Source: Pseudomonadota bacterium (GTDB lineage Bacteria > Desulfobacterota > Desulfarculia > Desulfarculales > JAHJDS01). Taken from it: a DNA stretch of 8,061 nt. Each line of letters begins with the position of its first letter. Within the stretch, counting starts at the first letter, position 1. The notes below the pieces were generated by a model. It was not told where the DNA came from, made no database searches, and worked only from the letters and a program-made list of their open reading frames with translations. The stretch spans positions 1 through 8,061 of the forward strand of contig JAHJDS010000157.1 in NCBI GenBank assembly GCA_018812395.1, read 5' to 3'. Both the position numbers and the translations under genes were made by a program. Below, piece by piece: positions 1 through 6,912 of this stretch.

Positions 1-91
1 CGCCCCGGGCCGGGCGGGCCCCTTTCCTCTCGGACGGGGCGGCCGGCGGCGGGTTCAGGCCGAAGATGTTGGTCCGTTTGGATGGCGGCAT
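1..91 (-). CDS. Possible N-terminus of an unknown protein, cut by the left edge
   Basis: An open minus-strand frame starts with ATG at 91 and runs off the left edge with no stop. It reads MPPSKRTNIFGLNPPPAAPS and then a basic, Gly/Arg/Pro-rich stretch. Support is compositional: about 26 of 29 third positions are G or C, higher than at positions 1 and 2. A minus-strand sigma70-like promoter (100-128) lies just upstream. No convincing Shine-Dalgarno sequence precedes the ATG, and the predicted transcription start is within a few bases of it, which would make the message nearly leaderless. Thirty residues are too few to assign a family. It could also be noncoding GC-rich sequence. Confidence 0.35.
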   Translation of the reverse strand, partial: MPPSKRTNIFGLNPPPAAPSERKGARPARG

Positions 92-99
92 GGCTACGT

Positions 100-128
100 T
101 GTCTACCCGGAAAGGGTGATTATGTCAA
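100..128 (-). promoter_or_regulatory. Candidate sigma70 promoter, minus strand
   Basis: On the minus strand a perfect TTGACA (-35, 128-123) is followed after exactly 17 bases by TAGACA (-10, 105-100), which keeps only three of six consensus positions. It sits in a locally AT-rich patch (about 119-148) and points at the possible gene start at 91. The -35 is convincing and the -10 weak. An alternative -10 (CATAAT, 124-119) lacks a good -35. Confidence 0.35.
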
Positions 129-150
129 ATAATTTACCAAGTATACACCC

Positions 151-179
151 TTGACCGACGAAAGCGAAGCCGATAAAAT
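151..179 (+). promoter_or_regulatory. Sigma70-like promoter for the 275-778 gene
   Basis: TTGACC (-35, 151-156; five of six consensus positions) and TAAAAT (-10, 174-179; five of six) are separated by the optimal 17 bases. Initiation would be near 186, giving a leader of about 90 bases before the ATG at 275. This is the best promoter match in the window and is correctly oriented for the hypothetical gene. It is diverged from, but not overlapping, the minus-strand candidate at 100-128. Confidence 0.55.
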
Positions 180-188
180 GCGGGCCAC

Positions 189-245
189 CGGAACAGACCA
201 TCTTCCGCCGGAAAACCGGGAGGCTCCGCCCGAACGGAACTTCCG
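189..245 (+). repeat. Repeated CGGAA/TTCCG arms in the 5' leader
   Basis: The pentamers CGGAA (189-193), TTCCG (203-207), CGGAA (209-213), CGGAA (235-239) and TTCCG (241-245) alternate through the predicted leader. Two adjacent pairs form near-perfect palindromes with one central base (203-213 and 235-245). In RNA, 189-193 could pair with 203-207 across nine bases, or 209-213 with 241-245. In DNA the palindromes could be operator half-sites. Five-base arms are short and GC-rich DNA yields such pairs by chance, so function is uncertain. Confidence 0.3.
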
Positions 246-274
246 CCCCAAACCCACCCGGCTCGGGGACAGAC

Positions 275-778
275 ATGCGCTTCAAATGCTCCGACGGCCG
301 GATGTACGACACCTCGGACGACCTGGCGTTCGACGAGCGCAATCTGATCCAAAAGCTCATCATCCTCGAATCGGTCGGGGCGCCGCCCGAGAAGTTCGAG
401 GCGATCAAGACGGCCCCCGGCTCGCCCCTGGCCCCGGGGGAGCCGGCGACCGGGAAGCCGTCGGTCGTGGCCGCCATCGCCCGGGACCTGGCCGATCGGC
501 TGGCGGCCAGGACTTCGGACCGGCCGCTCGATCCGCGGGTGACCCTGGTCCCCTTCGAGGACACCTACCTGGGCGGCGGCGTCCGAGGCGAGGCGGACGA
601 CGACGGACGGCCGTGGCTGGTATTTTACAATTTCTTCGATCAGGAAGTGGGCCGGATCGAGGCCGAAGGGGTCGGTCCGGAGCGGGTGGTCGAGGACTGG
701 CTCGCCCGGGCCCGGCGCGACGCGTCGGTGCTCGAGGCCGTCCGCCGGATCGGCGTCGAGCCGGTGACGCCCCCTTAG
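275..778 (+). CDS. Hypothetical protein, 167 residues
   Basis: I do not recognise the family. The product is a soluble, acidic 167-residue protein with no signal peptide, transmembrane segment or cysteine cluster (the only Cys is C5). The N-terminus (MRFKCSDGRMYDTSDDLAFD) is hydrophilic. Residues 23-34 look helical, residues 47-62 are a Pro/Gly-rich linker, and 63-79 look like an amphipathic helix. Residues 112-130 (PWLVFYNFFDQEVGRIEAEG) read like beta strands, followed by helices to the C-terminus. Third-position G/C bias matches the other genes and supports real coding. The start is ATG at 275 with only a weak upstream purine run (GGGGA, 265-269). A good promoter (151-179) suggests independent transcription. 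It converges on the GAF gene, with 21 bases between the stops and no clear terminator. Confidence 0.75.
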   Translation: MRFKCSDGRMYDTSDDLAFDERNLIQKLIILESVGAPPEKFEAIKTAPGSPLAPGEPATGKPSVVAAIARDLADRLAARTSDRPLDPRVTLVPFEDTYLGGGVRGEADDDGRPWLVFYNFFDQEVGRIEAEGVGPERVVEDWLARARRDASVLEAVRRIGVEPVTPP

Positions 779-799
779 GCCGGCCCGGGACGGGATTCC

Positions 800-2296
800 T
801 TATTTGTCTTGGGCCACGGTCCCGATTTGGGCCATCAGGTCCCGATAACCCACTTTACACTCGGAGTACAACAAGTTCTTCTCGATGGCCAGGCCGCCCT
901 GCTCGGCCAGGGAGGCCAGGTAATCGAGGTCCCCGGCGTCGGGCTGCCAGAACTGGGGCAAATAGACCCGGAGCACGCCGACCGTGTTCTCGCCCACGCT
1001 CATAGGCACGCCGATAATGCCCCGAATGCCCTCCTTCTGGGCCGCCTCGGGGTGTTGGACCCGGGGATCGGTCAACACATCGGAAATCACCACCGGCTTG
1101 CCGGCGTGAATTTCGCCCACGCTCTTGTCCGAGAGCACCCGGCCCTTGCTCAAATACGCCTGGGACAGGCCGCACGACGTGGAGATCTTCAGCTCGCCGG
1201 TCTCCTTGTCCCGAATGCGCACCGAGGCGCCCAGGGCCCCCAGGGCCTCGGTGGCCTTCTGGCAGATGAGCGACAAGGTCTGCTTGACGTCCATCCGCTT
1301 CCGGACGACCAGGGTGATGTCCTGCAGGTCCCGGATGTGGACGTCCTCGCGCAAGGCCAGGGCCGCCTGCTCGGCCAGGGCCTCCAGCAGTTCCTTGTCC
1401 TCGTCGGCGATCCGACGCTTGTCGGCGAAGTAGACGCGCAGGGCCCCCACCGTCCGGCCGCCCACGATCAGGGGCACGCCGGCGATGCCGACGATGCCCT
1501 CCTTGATGGCGTCTTCGGGGTACTGGACCCGGGGGTCGACGGCCACGTCGACGATGTGGACCAGGCCGCCGCTCAAGATTTCGGCCACGGATTGGTCGGG
1601 GAAGACCGGCCCCTTTTTCCGGTAGGCCTCGGACAGCCCGCTGGCCCCGGACAGGATCAGGTTCCCGGTATCGCGGTCGACGACGCGGATAGCCGCGGCC
1701 TTGGCGTTGAAGATGCGCCGGGCCTGATCGCAGACCAGAGTCAGCACGTCGCGGGCCTCGGACCGGGTGTGAATGGCCCGGGACATGTCCCGGAGAGCCC
1801 TCAAGTAAAAGCCCTTGCGCAGGGCCAGGGCGACCTGCTCGGCCATGGCCTCCAGCAGGCCGATCTCCTCCGGAGAAAACTCCCGCACCTGCCCGGAGTA
1901 CAGGCGCAGGGCGCCCACCGCGGTGTGACCGATGATCATCGGCACCCCGGCGATGGACCGGATGCCCTCGGCCAGGGCCTCCCGGGGGTACTGGACCCGG
2001 TCGTCCTTCTCCACGTCCCGGATGACCACCGGCTCGGCGCCGGCCACGTCGGGCAGTGATTCGTCGGCCAGGACCGGCCCCTTCTCGAGATAGTCGAGCG
2101 ATAGGCCGTGGGCGGCCGACAAGGTCAACTTGCCGCTCGATCGGTCGAGGATGTACACGGCCGCGCCGCGGGCCTCCATCAACTGGCAGGCCACCTCGGC
2201 GGCCCGCCGGGCGATGGGCTCGGGATCAGTCGGGGCGTGGATGGCCCGGCAGGCCTCCCGCAGGGCCGCAAACAGGTTCTTGTCCTCACGCACCAT
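800..2296 (-). CDS. Triple GAF-domain protein, last gene of the redox operon
   Basis: A 498-residue soluble protein built almost entirely of three GAF domains at about residues 12-160, 165-318 and 322-476. Each repeat carries the same signature: a KG(P/R)V element, an (V/I)xDV strand, D-x-RVQ(Y/H)P, EGI-x-x-I-x-GVP, then (A/V)LR(V/L)Y. The RVQ and GVP motifs recur with an exact spacing of 156 residues (R100/R256/R412; G117/G273/G429), which indicates internal duplication. GAF domains bind small ligands, cyclic nucleotides, haem or Fe-S clusters. I see no histidine kinase, GGDEF, EAL, HTH or sigma54 output domain, and Cys are too scattered to suggest a cluster. The start is ATG at 2296 with GGAGG (2303-2307) six bases upstream. 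It lies 52 bases after the ferredoxin-type gene, so it is probably co-transcribed and may sense redox or metabolite state for the complex, or act as a protein-interaction module. Ligand unknown. Confidence 0.88.
   Translation of the reverse strand: MVREDKNLFAALREACRAIHAPTDPEPIARRAAEVACQLMEARGAAVYILDRSSGKLTLSAAHGLSLDYLEKGPVLADESLPDVAGAEPVVIRDVEKDDRVQYPREALAEGIRSIAGVPMIIGHTAVGALRLYSGQVREFSPEEIGLLEAMAEQVALALRKGFYLRALRDMSRAIHTRSEARDVLTLVCDQARRIFNAKAAAIRVVDRDTGNLILSGASGLSEAYRKKGPVFPDQSVAEILSGGLVHIVDVAVDPRVQYPEDAIKEGIVGIAGVPLIVGGRTVGALRVYFADKRRIADEDKELLEALAEQAALALREDVHIRDLQDITLVVRKRMDVKQTLSLICQKATEALGALGASVRIRDKETGELKISTSCGLSQAYLSKGRVLSDKSVGEIHAGKPVVISDVLTDPRVQHPEAAQKEGIRGIIGVPMSVGENTVGVLRVYLPQFWQPDAGDLDYLASLAEQGGLAIEKNLLYSECKVGYRDLMAQIGTVAQDK
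818..2266 (-). repeat. Three 468-bp tandem coding repeats (GAF modules)
   Basis: The three GAF modules are also visible in the DNA. The plus-strand string GGGGTACTGGACCCGG occurs at 1517-1532 and again at 1985-2000, exactly 468 bases apart (156 codons). A near copy (GGGGTGTTGGACCCGG) is at 1049-1064, again 468 bases away. Overall divergence is substantial, so the duplication is not recent, although the conserved cores could still support recombination. Confidence 0.6.
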
Positions 2297-2348
2297 GACC
2301 TACCTCCGGTGTTGTCTTGGCAAAACGTCCGGCCCACCCGACGCCGCC

Positions 2349-3728
2349 TCAGCGCGGTCCGGCGGCTCCCGGCGGCCGGGAGGGGTGGAAAAATTCGCGG
2401 CCGACCGAGGCCAGGGTCTCCCCATCGAGTTCGGCCAGGACGCCGCCCAGGTCTTCGTGCTGATCGTAACCCGGCGGCACGCAGTCCCGCAACCGCCGGA
2501 ATTCCCTGGTCAGCCAGGTCGGCACCCCCAGGCCCTTGATCAGGAATTGCAGCTCGAGATCCACGTTCTGGGGCCGGATCAGCAACAGCCATCCCCGCCG
2601 ATAGCAGTCCAGACCAATCAGTTCGGGCTGGACGGCCAGGTCCGGATTGACCGCCGTCACTTCACCGCTGACCGGGCACGGCACCTCGAAGGTCCCCTGG
2701 GGAGTTTCCAGGAAGATGACCGGCTCGCCCCGGGCGACCTGGGTCCCCACCGGCGGCAGACCGACGCCCTCGATCCCCCGGCTGAAGGCGATGCGGAAGG
2801 CGTCCACCCCCACCTTGAGCACCGGTCCGATGGCCTGAACCCAGGCGTGGATCTGGGGATGATAGGCGTAGTGGGGCATGTACTCCAGGCCGTCGACCGG
2901 GGTGAGCTGCTTGAACTTGGCCGGTTTGGCCGCCAGCACCGGGTGGGTGCCCATCATGTCTTCCATTTCCTGGTCATACTCGCACTGGCCGCACCGGTAA
3001 TCGTTGGGACAGATCTTCTGGGAAACGATGCCCATGCGCATGTAGCGGCAGAACCGGCGTTCGGCCGACAGCTCCCGAAAACGAAGCAGGGCCGGACCCT
3101 CCATGTCGATGGCGTGGGTCGGACAGACGAAGGTGCAGGTGCCGCACCCGACGCAGGTCCGGCTGAGGCGATCGAACGGGGTCGCCACCCGCCGGTTGAC
3201 CCCCCGGCCGGCGAACCCGATGGCGTGCACCCCGGCCAGCTCGGAGCAGGCCCGAACGCACAGACCGCACAGCACGCAGTCCCCCTCCTTGGTGGCCGGC
3301 GGGTGATGAACCGTGAGCGGCGGGAGCCCTCCTTCCTCCTCTTCCGCCTCTTCCTCTTCGACGTGAACGGCCCGCTTGGTGAACCGGGTCTCGGTCACGC
3401 CCAGCCGGGCGGCCAGATCCCGGACCTGCTCGTTTTTCGGACAGCGGGCCAGCAGCAACTCGGCCATGATTCGGCGACCGGTCCGGACCCGCTCGGATTC
3501 GGTCTCGACGACCATGTCGGCCGCCACCGGCAGAGAGCACGCCGCCGACAGCCGGGTTCGCCCGCCTTGGGTCACCTCGACGGTGCACAATCGGCAGGCC
3601 CCGTATGAGGGCAGTTCCCGGCGGTGACAAAGGGTGGGAATATCCAATCCCAGGTCAAGGCACACGTCCAGCACCAGGGCCCCTTCGGCCGCCTCGACCG
3701 TTGACTGGTTGATGGTCAAGCTAACCAT
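2349..3728 (-). CDS. NuoG/HoxU-like ferredoxin subunit with C-terminal GcvH-like domain
   Basis: A 459-residue electron-transfer subunit. Residues 1-80 are a plant-type [2Fe-2S] ferredoxin domain with ligands C34, C45, C48 and C64. A helical segment (84-113) and a Glu-rich linker (124-132) follow. Residues 148-206 carry two [4Fe-4S] motifs (C151/C154/C157/C161 and C192/C195/C198/C202, the latter ending CP). A further cysteine group (C227, C240, C246, C249) precedes a GcvH-like fold at about 283-400, with the H-protein signatures LPxVG and PVSGEV. The position of the lipoyl lysine is Q344, so canonical lipoylation is unlikely. By family knowledge such subunits wire electrons between a NuoEF-type flavoprotein and a catalytic partner. 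No H-cluster or molybdopterin domain is present. The start is ATG at 3728 with AAGGAG (3735-3740) six bases upstream. It lies 36 bases after the NuoF-like gene. Confidence 0.88.
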   Translation of the reverse strand: MVSLTINQSTVEAAEGALVLDVCLDLGLDIPTLCHRRELPSYGACRLCTVEVTQGGRTRLSAACSLPVAADMVVETESERVRTGRRIMAELLLARCPKNEQVRDLAARLGVTETRFTKRAVHVEEEEAEEEEGGLPPLTVHHPPATKEGDCVLCGLCVRACSELAGVHAIGFAGRGVNRRVATPFDRLSRTCVGCGTCTFVCPTHAIDMEGPALLRFRELSAERRFCRYMRMGIVSQKICPNDYRCGQCEYDQEMEDMMGTHPVLAAKPAKFKQLTPVDGLEYMPHYAYHPQIHAWVQAIGPVLKVGVDAFRIAFSRGIEGVGLPPVGTQVARGEPVIFLETPQGTFEVPCPVSGEVTAVNPDLAVQPELIGLDCYRRGWLLLIRPQNVDLELQFLIKGLGVPTWLTREFRRLRDCVPPGYDQHEDLGGVLAELDGETLASVGREFFHPSRPPGAAGPR

Positions 3729-3764
3729 GACCGTCTCCTTTTGGTCCCGGGTCCGGTCCGGGCG

Positions 3765-6700
3765 TCACTCCATGTCGCAACGCAGGCAGCGCCGCGCCTC
3801 CTCCTGGGCCTGTTCCTCGCTCAGGCCCAACTCGACCTCCCGGAAGGAGCGCACTCGTTCCCGGGCGGCCAGGGTGATCATGCGGGCCCGGGAGGCCTGG
3901 GAGAACTGGACCGGCGGCAGGCGCCGTTCCTCGCCGTACCGGACGTCGGGTATCTCGAAGATCACCCGCGAGGTGTCGCCCCGGACGTACTTGTCCATGG
4001 CCAGCGCCGCCCGGCGGCCCATGGCGATGTCCTCGATGACGTACCCCGGTCCGGAAACCACGTCCCCGCCGGCGAAGACGCCGGGGACCACCGTGGCCAG
4101 GGAGTTGGGGTCCACGTCCAGCGTCCCGGCGGGGCCGATCTCGATCTCGCTCACCCCCCCGAAGTCCAGCCGCTGGAGCTGGCCGATGCAGATCAGGACC
4201 GCGTCGGCCTCGATGGTGAACTCGGTGCCCGCCACCGGCGCAAACCGGCGGCGGCCGGACGAATCCCGCTCCCGGGGGTCGGCCCGGGAGAAGGTCGCCC
4301 CCCCGACGCGGCCGTTGGCCCGGTGGACCTTCTGCGGCCAGGCCCGGAACTCGAACCCGACCCCCTCGGCCCGGGCCTCCTCGATCTCGGCCGCCGTGGA
4401 CGGCATCTCCTCCTCGTCCCGGCGGTAGTAGACGGTCACCTCCTCGGCCCCCTGGCGCAGGGCGGTCCGGGCCGCGTCCAGGGCGACGTTGCCGCCGCCG
4501 ATGACGGCCACCTTCCGGCCCACGTCGAACTCCTCGCCTCCCCGGATGCGCATCAGATAGTCCAGGCCGGACCAGAAGCCCTCCACGTCGTCCGTCGGCG
4601 CCTCGACGTGGAGAAAGGCCGGCCGCTGGGCCCCCATCCCCAGGAACACGGCGGCGTGGCCCTCCTGGAGCAGGGACTCGGGCGTCCGGTAGGGGCCGAT
4701 GGGCGAGTGGTAGGCGATCTTGACCCCCCGGGCGACGATGTGTCCGATCTCCCAGTCGATCACCTCGGTCGGCATCCGAAACTCGGGCACGGCCTGCCGG
4801 AGCATCCCCCCGGCCTTGTCGCCGGCCTCGAACACGGTCACGTCGTAGCCCATCTGCCGGAGGTAATAGGCGCAGGTCAGACCGGCCGGACCGGCGCCGA
4901 CCACGGCCGTCTTCTCGGCCCTGGTCACCGGGAACGGTTCCGGCGCCGCGTAGTTGTTCATGGCCCAGTCGGTGACGAACCGCTTGATGTCCTTGATGGC
5001 CACCGATTCGTCCAACTCCGCCCGCCGGCAGTTGAACTCGCAGGGGTGGGAACAGATGCGGCCGCAGGTCGCCGGGAAGGGATTGGTCTTGAGAATCACC
5101 TCCCAGGCCTCGCGGTACCGGCCCAGGGCGGCCAGGTTGATGTAGCTGGGCGCGTCCACCCCGGCCGGACAGGTGTTCTGGCAGGGGCTGAGGACCAGCC
5201 CCGCGCAGACCCCGGCCGGGCAGCGCTTGTCCAGGATGTGGGCCCGGTATTCCGCCTCGAAATTCTTGAGCGTCGTCAGGACCGAGTTGGGCGCCGTCTG
5301 CCCCAGGCCGCACAGCGAGAAATCCTTCATCGCCCCGGCCAGCTCGCGCATGAGGTCCAGGTCCTCGAGCCGGCCCGCGCCCGAGCTGATGCGATGCAGG
5401 ATCTCCGAGAGGTGTTCCAGGCCCTCCCGGCAGGGCAGGCACTTGCCGCAAGACTCCTCGCGCAAAAACTCGATGAAGTACAGCGCCAGGTCGACCATGC
5501 AGCTGGTGTCGTCCAGGACGATCATCCCGCCGCTGCCCATGATCGATCCGGCCGCGGCCAGGGACTCGTAGTCCACCGGCAGGTCCAGGTACTCGGCCGG
5601 CAAACAGCCCCCCGACGGCCCGCCGGTCTGGACCGCCTTGAACTGGCGCCCGCCGGGGACGCCGCCGCACATGTTGAACACGATGTCCCGGAGCGAGGTG
5701 CCCATGTCCACCTCGACCAGTCCGGTGTGGCGGACCTTGCCGACCACGGAGAAGACCTTGGTGCCGCGGCTCTTTTCGGTGCCCGACTGGGTGTACCAGT
5801 CCGCGCCGTTGAGCATGATCTTGGGCACGTTGGCCAGGGTCTCGACGTTGTTGATGACCGTCGGCCGATCCCACAATCCCCGCTCGGCGGGGAACGGCGG
5901 CCGCGGCCGTGGATTGCCCATCCGGCCCTCGACCGAGGCGATGAGCGACGTCTCCTCGCCGCAGACGAACGCCCCGGCGCCGCGGCTGAGCTTGATGTCG
6001 AAGTTGAAACCCGAGCCCAGGATGTCCTTGCCCAACAGGCCGTGGGCCCGGGCCTGCTCCACGGCCTCTTGGATGCGGGCGATGGCCTGGGGGTATTCAT
6101 GGCGGGCGTAGACGATGCCCCGGTGGGCCCCCACGGCGAAGCCGCCGATGATCATGCCCTCGAGCACGGCGTGGGGATCGCCCTCGAGCACGCTCCGGTC
6201 CATGTAGGCCCCGGGATCGCCCTCGTCGGCGTTGCAGATGATGAACTTCTCGGCCCCCGGGTTCGCCCGGGCGAAACGCCACTTGGTGCCCGTGGGGAAC
6301 CCCGCCCCGCCGCGGCCCCGCAGGCCCGCCCGCTCCACCTCCTCGATGACCTTGTCCGGACTGAGCTGACTCAGGCAGAGAAAGAGGGCGAAATAACCGT
6401 CCCGGGCGGCGTACTCCTCGATCCGGTGCGGATCGATCAGGCCGCAGTTGCGCAGGACCACCTTGTGCTGGCCGCGAAAATAGGGCATCTCGAAGTAGGC
6501 CGGAACGCCGTCCAGCCGCCTCTCGGGATCGGTGTCGAAATCGGCCCCCAGCAGACACAGGGCCCCGTCCGCCGGCGGTCGCCGGGAGCCGTCGCCTAGA
6601 CCGGCCACCAGCCGTCGGGCCGACTCGGCGTCCATCTGGGAGTAAACCACCGTCGGCTCGCCTTCCACGGCCACACTCACCAGGGGCTCCTGCTGACAGA

Positions 6701-6902
6701 AGCCCATGCACCCCACGGTGGTCAGGGACAGGGCCAATCCGCGGGCCCGGGACTCCTCCTCGATGGCCTGGTACACGTCCCCCGCCCCGGTGGCCAGGCC
6801 GCAGGTGGCCATGCCCACCGCGATCTTCATCCCCGGGGGATACAGGGAGCCCAAGCCCTGACGACGAAGCCGCTCCAGACCTTGCAGGCCGCTGATTTTC
6901 AT
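3765..6902 (-). CDS. NuoF-like NADH-binding flavoprotein fused to a GltD/NfnB-like FAD module
   Basis: A 1045-residue fusion, about twice the size of NuoF. Residues 25-100 form a thioredoxin-like [2Fe-2S] domain (C34, C65, C69 visible). Residues 140-565 are the NuoF core: the NADH-binding glycine loop GRGGAGFPTGTKW (196-208), the FMN-site CNADEGDPGAY (223-233), and an N3-type [4Fe-4S] motif ESCGKCLPCREG (C485/C488/C491) with C531. Residues 561-650 hold eight Cys (C561, C566, C574, C578, C613, C617, C621, C625), matching the two-cluster N-terminal domain of GltD/DPD/NfnB. Residues 664-970 are a pyridine-nucleotide:disulfide-type flavoprotein with a FAD loop GAGPAGLTCAYYL (669-681), a second nucleotide-binding loop GGGNVALDAA (802-811), and a distal FAD motif GVFAGGDV (941-948). 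It should oxidise or reduce NAD(P)(H) in the cytoplasm and could bifurcate electrons; that last point is inference. The start is ATG at 6902, preceded by GGGAGG with five-base spacing, 10 bases after the NuoE-like gene. Confidence 0.93.
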   Translation of the reverse strand: MKISGLQGLERLRRQGLGSLYPPGMKIAVGMATCGLATGAGDVYQAIEEESRARGLALSLTTVGCMGFCQQEPLVSVAVEGEPTVVYSQMDAESARRLVAGLGDGSRRPPADGALCLLGADFDTDPERRLDGVPAYFEMPYFRGQHKVVLRNCGLIDPHRIEEYAARDGYFALFLCLSQLSPDKVIEEVERAGLRGRGGAGFPTGTKWRFARANPGAEKFIICNADEGDPGAYMDRSVLEGDPHAVLEGMIIGGFAVGAHRGIVYARHEYPQAIARIQEAVEQARAHGLLGKDILGSGFNFDIKLSRGAGAFVCGEETSLIASVEGRMGNPRPRPPFPAERGLWDRPTVINNVETLANVPKIMLNGADWYTQSGTEKSRGTKVFSVVGKVRHTGLVEVDMGTSLRDIVFNMCGGVPGGRQFKAVQTGGPSGGCLPAEYLDLPVDYESLAAAGSIMGSGGMIVLDDTSCMVDLALYFIEFLREESCGKCLPCREGLEHLSEILHRISSGAGRLEDLDLMRELAGAMKDFSLCGLGQTAPNSVLTTLKNFEAEYRAHILDKRCPAGVCAGLVLSPCQNTCPAGVDAPSYINLAALGRYREAWEVILKTNPFPATCGRICSHPCEFNCRRAELDESVAIKDIKRFVTDWAMNNYAAPEPFPVTRAEKTAVVGAGPAGLTCAYYLRQMGYDVTVFEAGDKAGGMLRQAVPEFRMPTEVIDWEIGHIVARGVKIAYHSPIGPYRTPESLLQEGHAAVFLGMGAQRPAFLHVEAPTDDVEGFWSGLDYLMRIRGGEEFDVGRKVAVIGGGNVALDAARTALRQGAEEVTVYYRRDEEEMPSTAAEIEEARAEGVGFEFRAWPQKVHRANGRVGGATFSRADPRERDSSGRRRFAPVAGTEFTIEADAVLICIGQLQRLDFGGVSEIEIGPAGTLDVDPNSLATVVPGVFAGGDVVSGPGYVIEDIAMGRRAALAMDKYVRGDTSRVIFEIPDVRYGEERRLPPVQFSQASRARMITLAARERVRSFREVELGLSEEQAQEEARRCLRCDME

Positions 6903-6912
6903 CGCTGCCTCC

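Noticed and set aside
440..463. P-loop-like GEPATGKP in the 167-residue protein
   Set aside because: The Ser/Thr required after the Lys is Pro, and the segment sits in a Pro/Gly-rich linker, so it is not a Walker A motif.
760..810. Bidirectional terminator between the convergent genes
   Set aside because: The 21-base gap is GC-rich but I found no stem followed by a T-tract on either strand.
151..1005. Plus-strand open frame starting with TTG at 151 and overlapping the hypothetical gene
   Set aside because: The TTG is better explained as the -35 of the promoter at 151-179. The downstream translation is Arg/Gly/Pro-rich, and the frame overlaps a gene with correct codon bias.
809..2059. Plus-strand open frame of about 416 codons opposite the GAF gene
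   Set aside because: It is a shadow of the GC-rich repeats; its apparent internal repeats simply mirror the GAF duplication.
2349..3728. [FeFe]-hydrogenase catalytic subunit (HydA)
   Set aside because: The N-terminal ferredoxin domains resemble HydA, but the H-cluster motifs are absent and the C-terminus is GcvH-like.
3721..5874. Long minus-strand open frame (about 717 codons) in another phase of the NuoF-like gene
   Set aside because: Its translation is Gly/Arg/Pro low-complexity and lacks motifs; the in-phase frame contains every expected NuoF and GltD motif.
3741..6599. Very long plus-strand open frame (about 950 codons) opposite the NuoF-like gene
   Set aside because: It is antisense to a gene with clear motifs. 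The high G/C of the real gene removes stop codons from this frame, and the translation is Pro/Gly/His/Arg/Val-rich with no domain.
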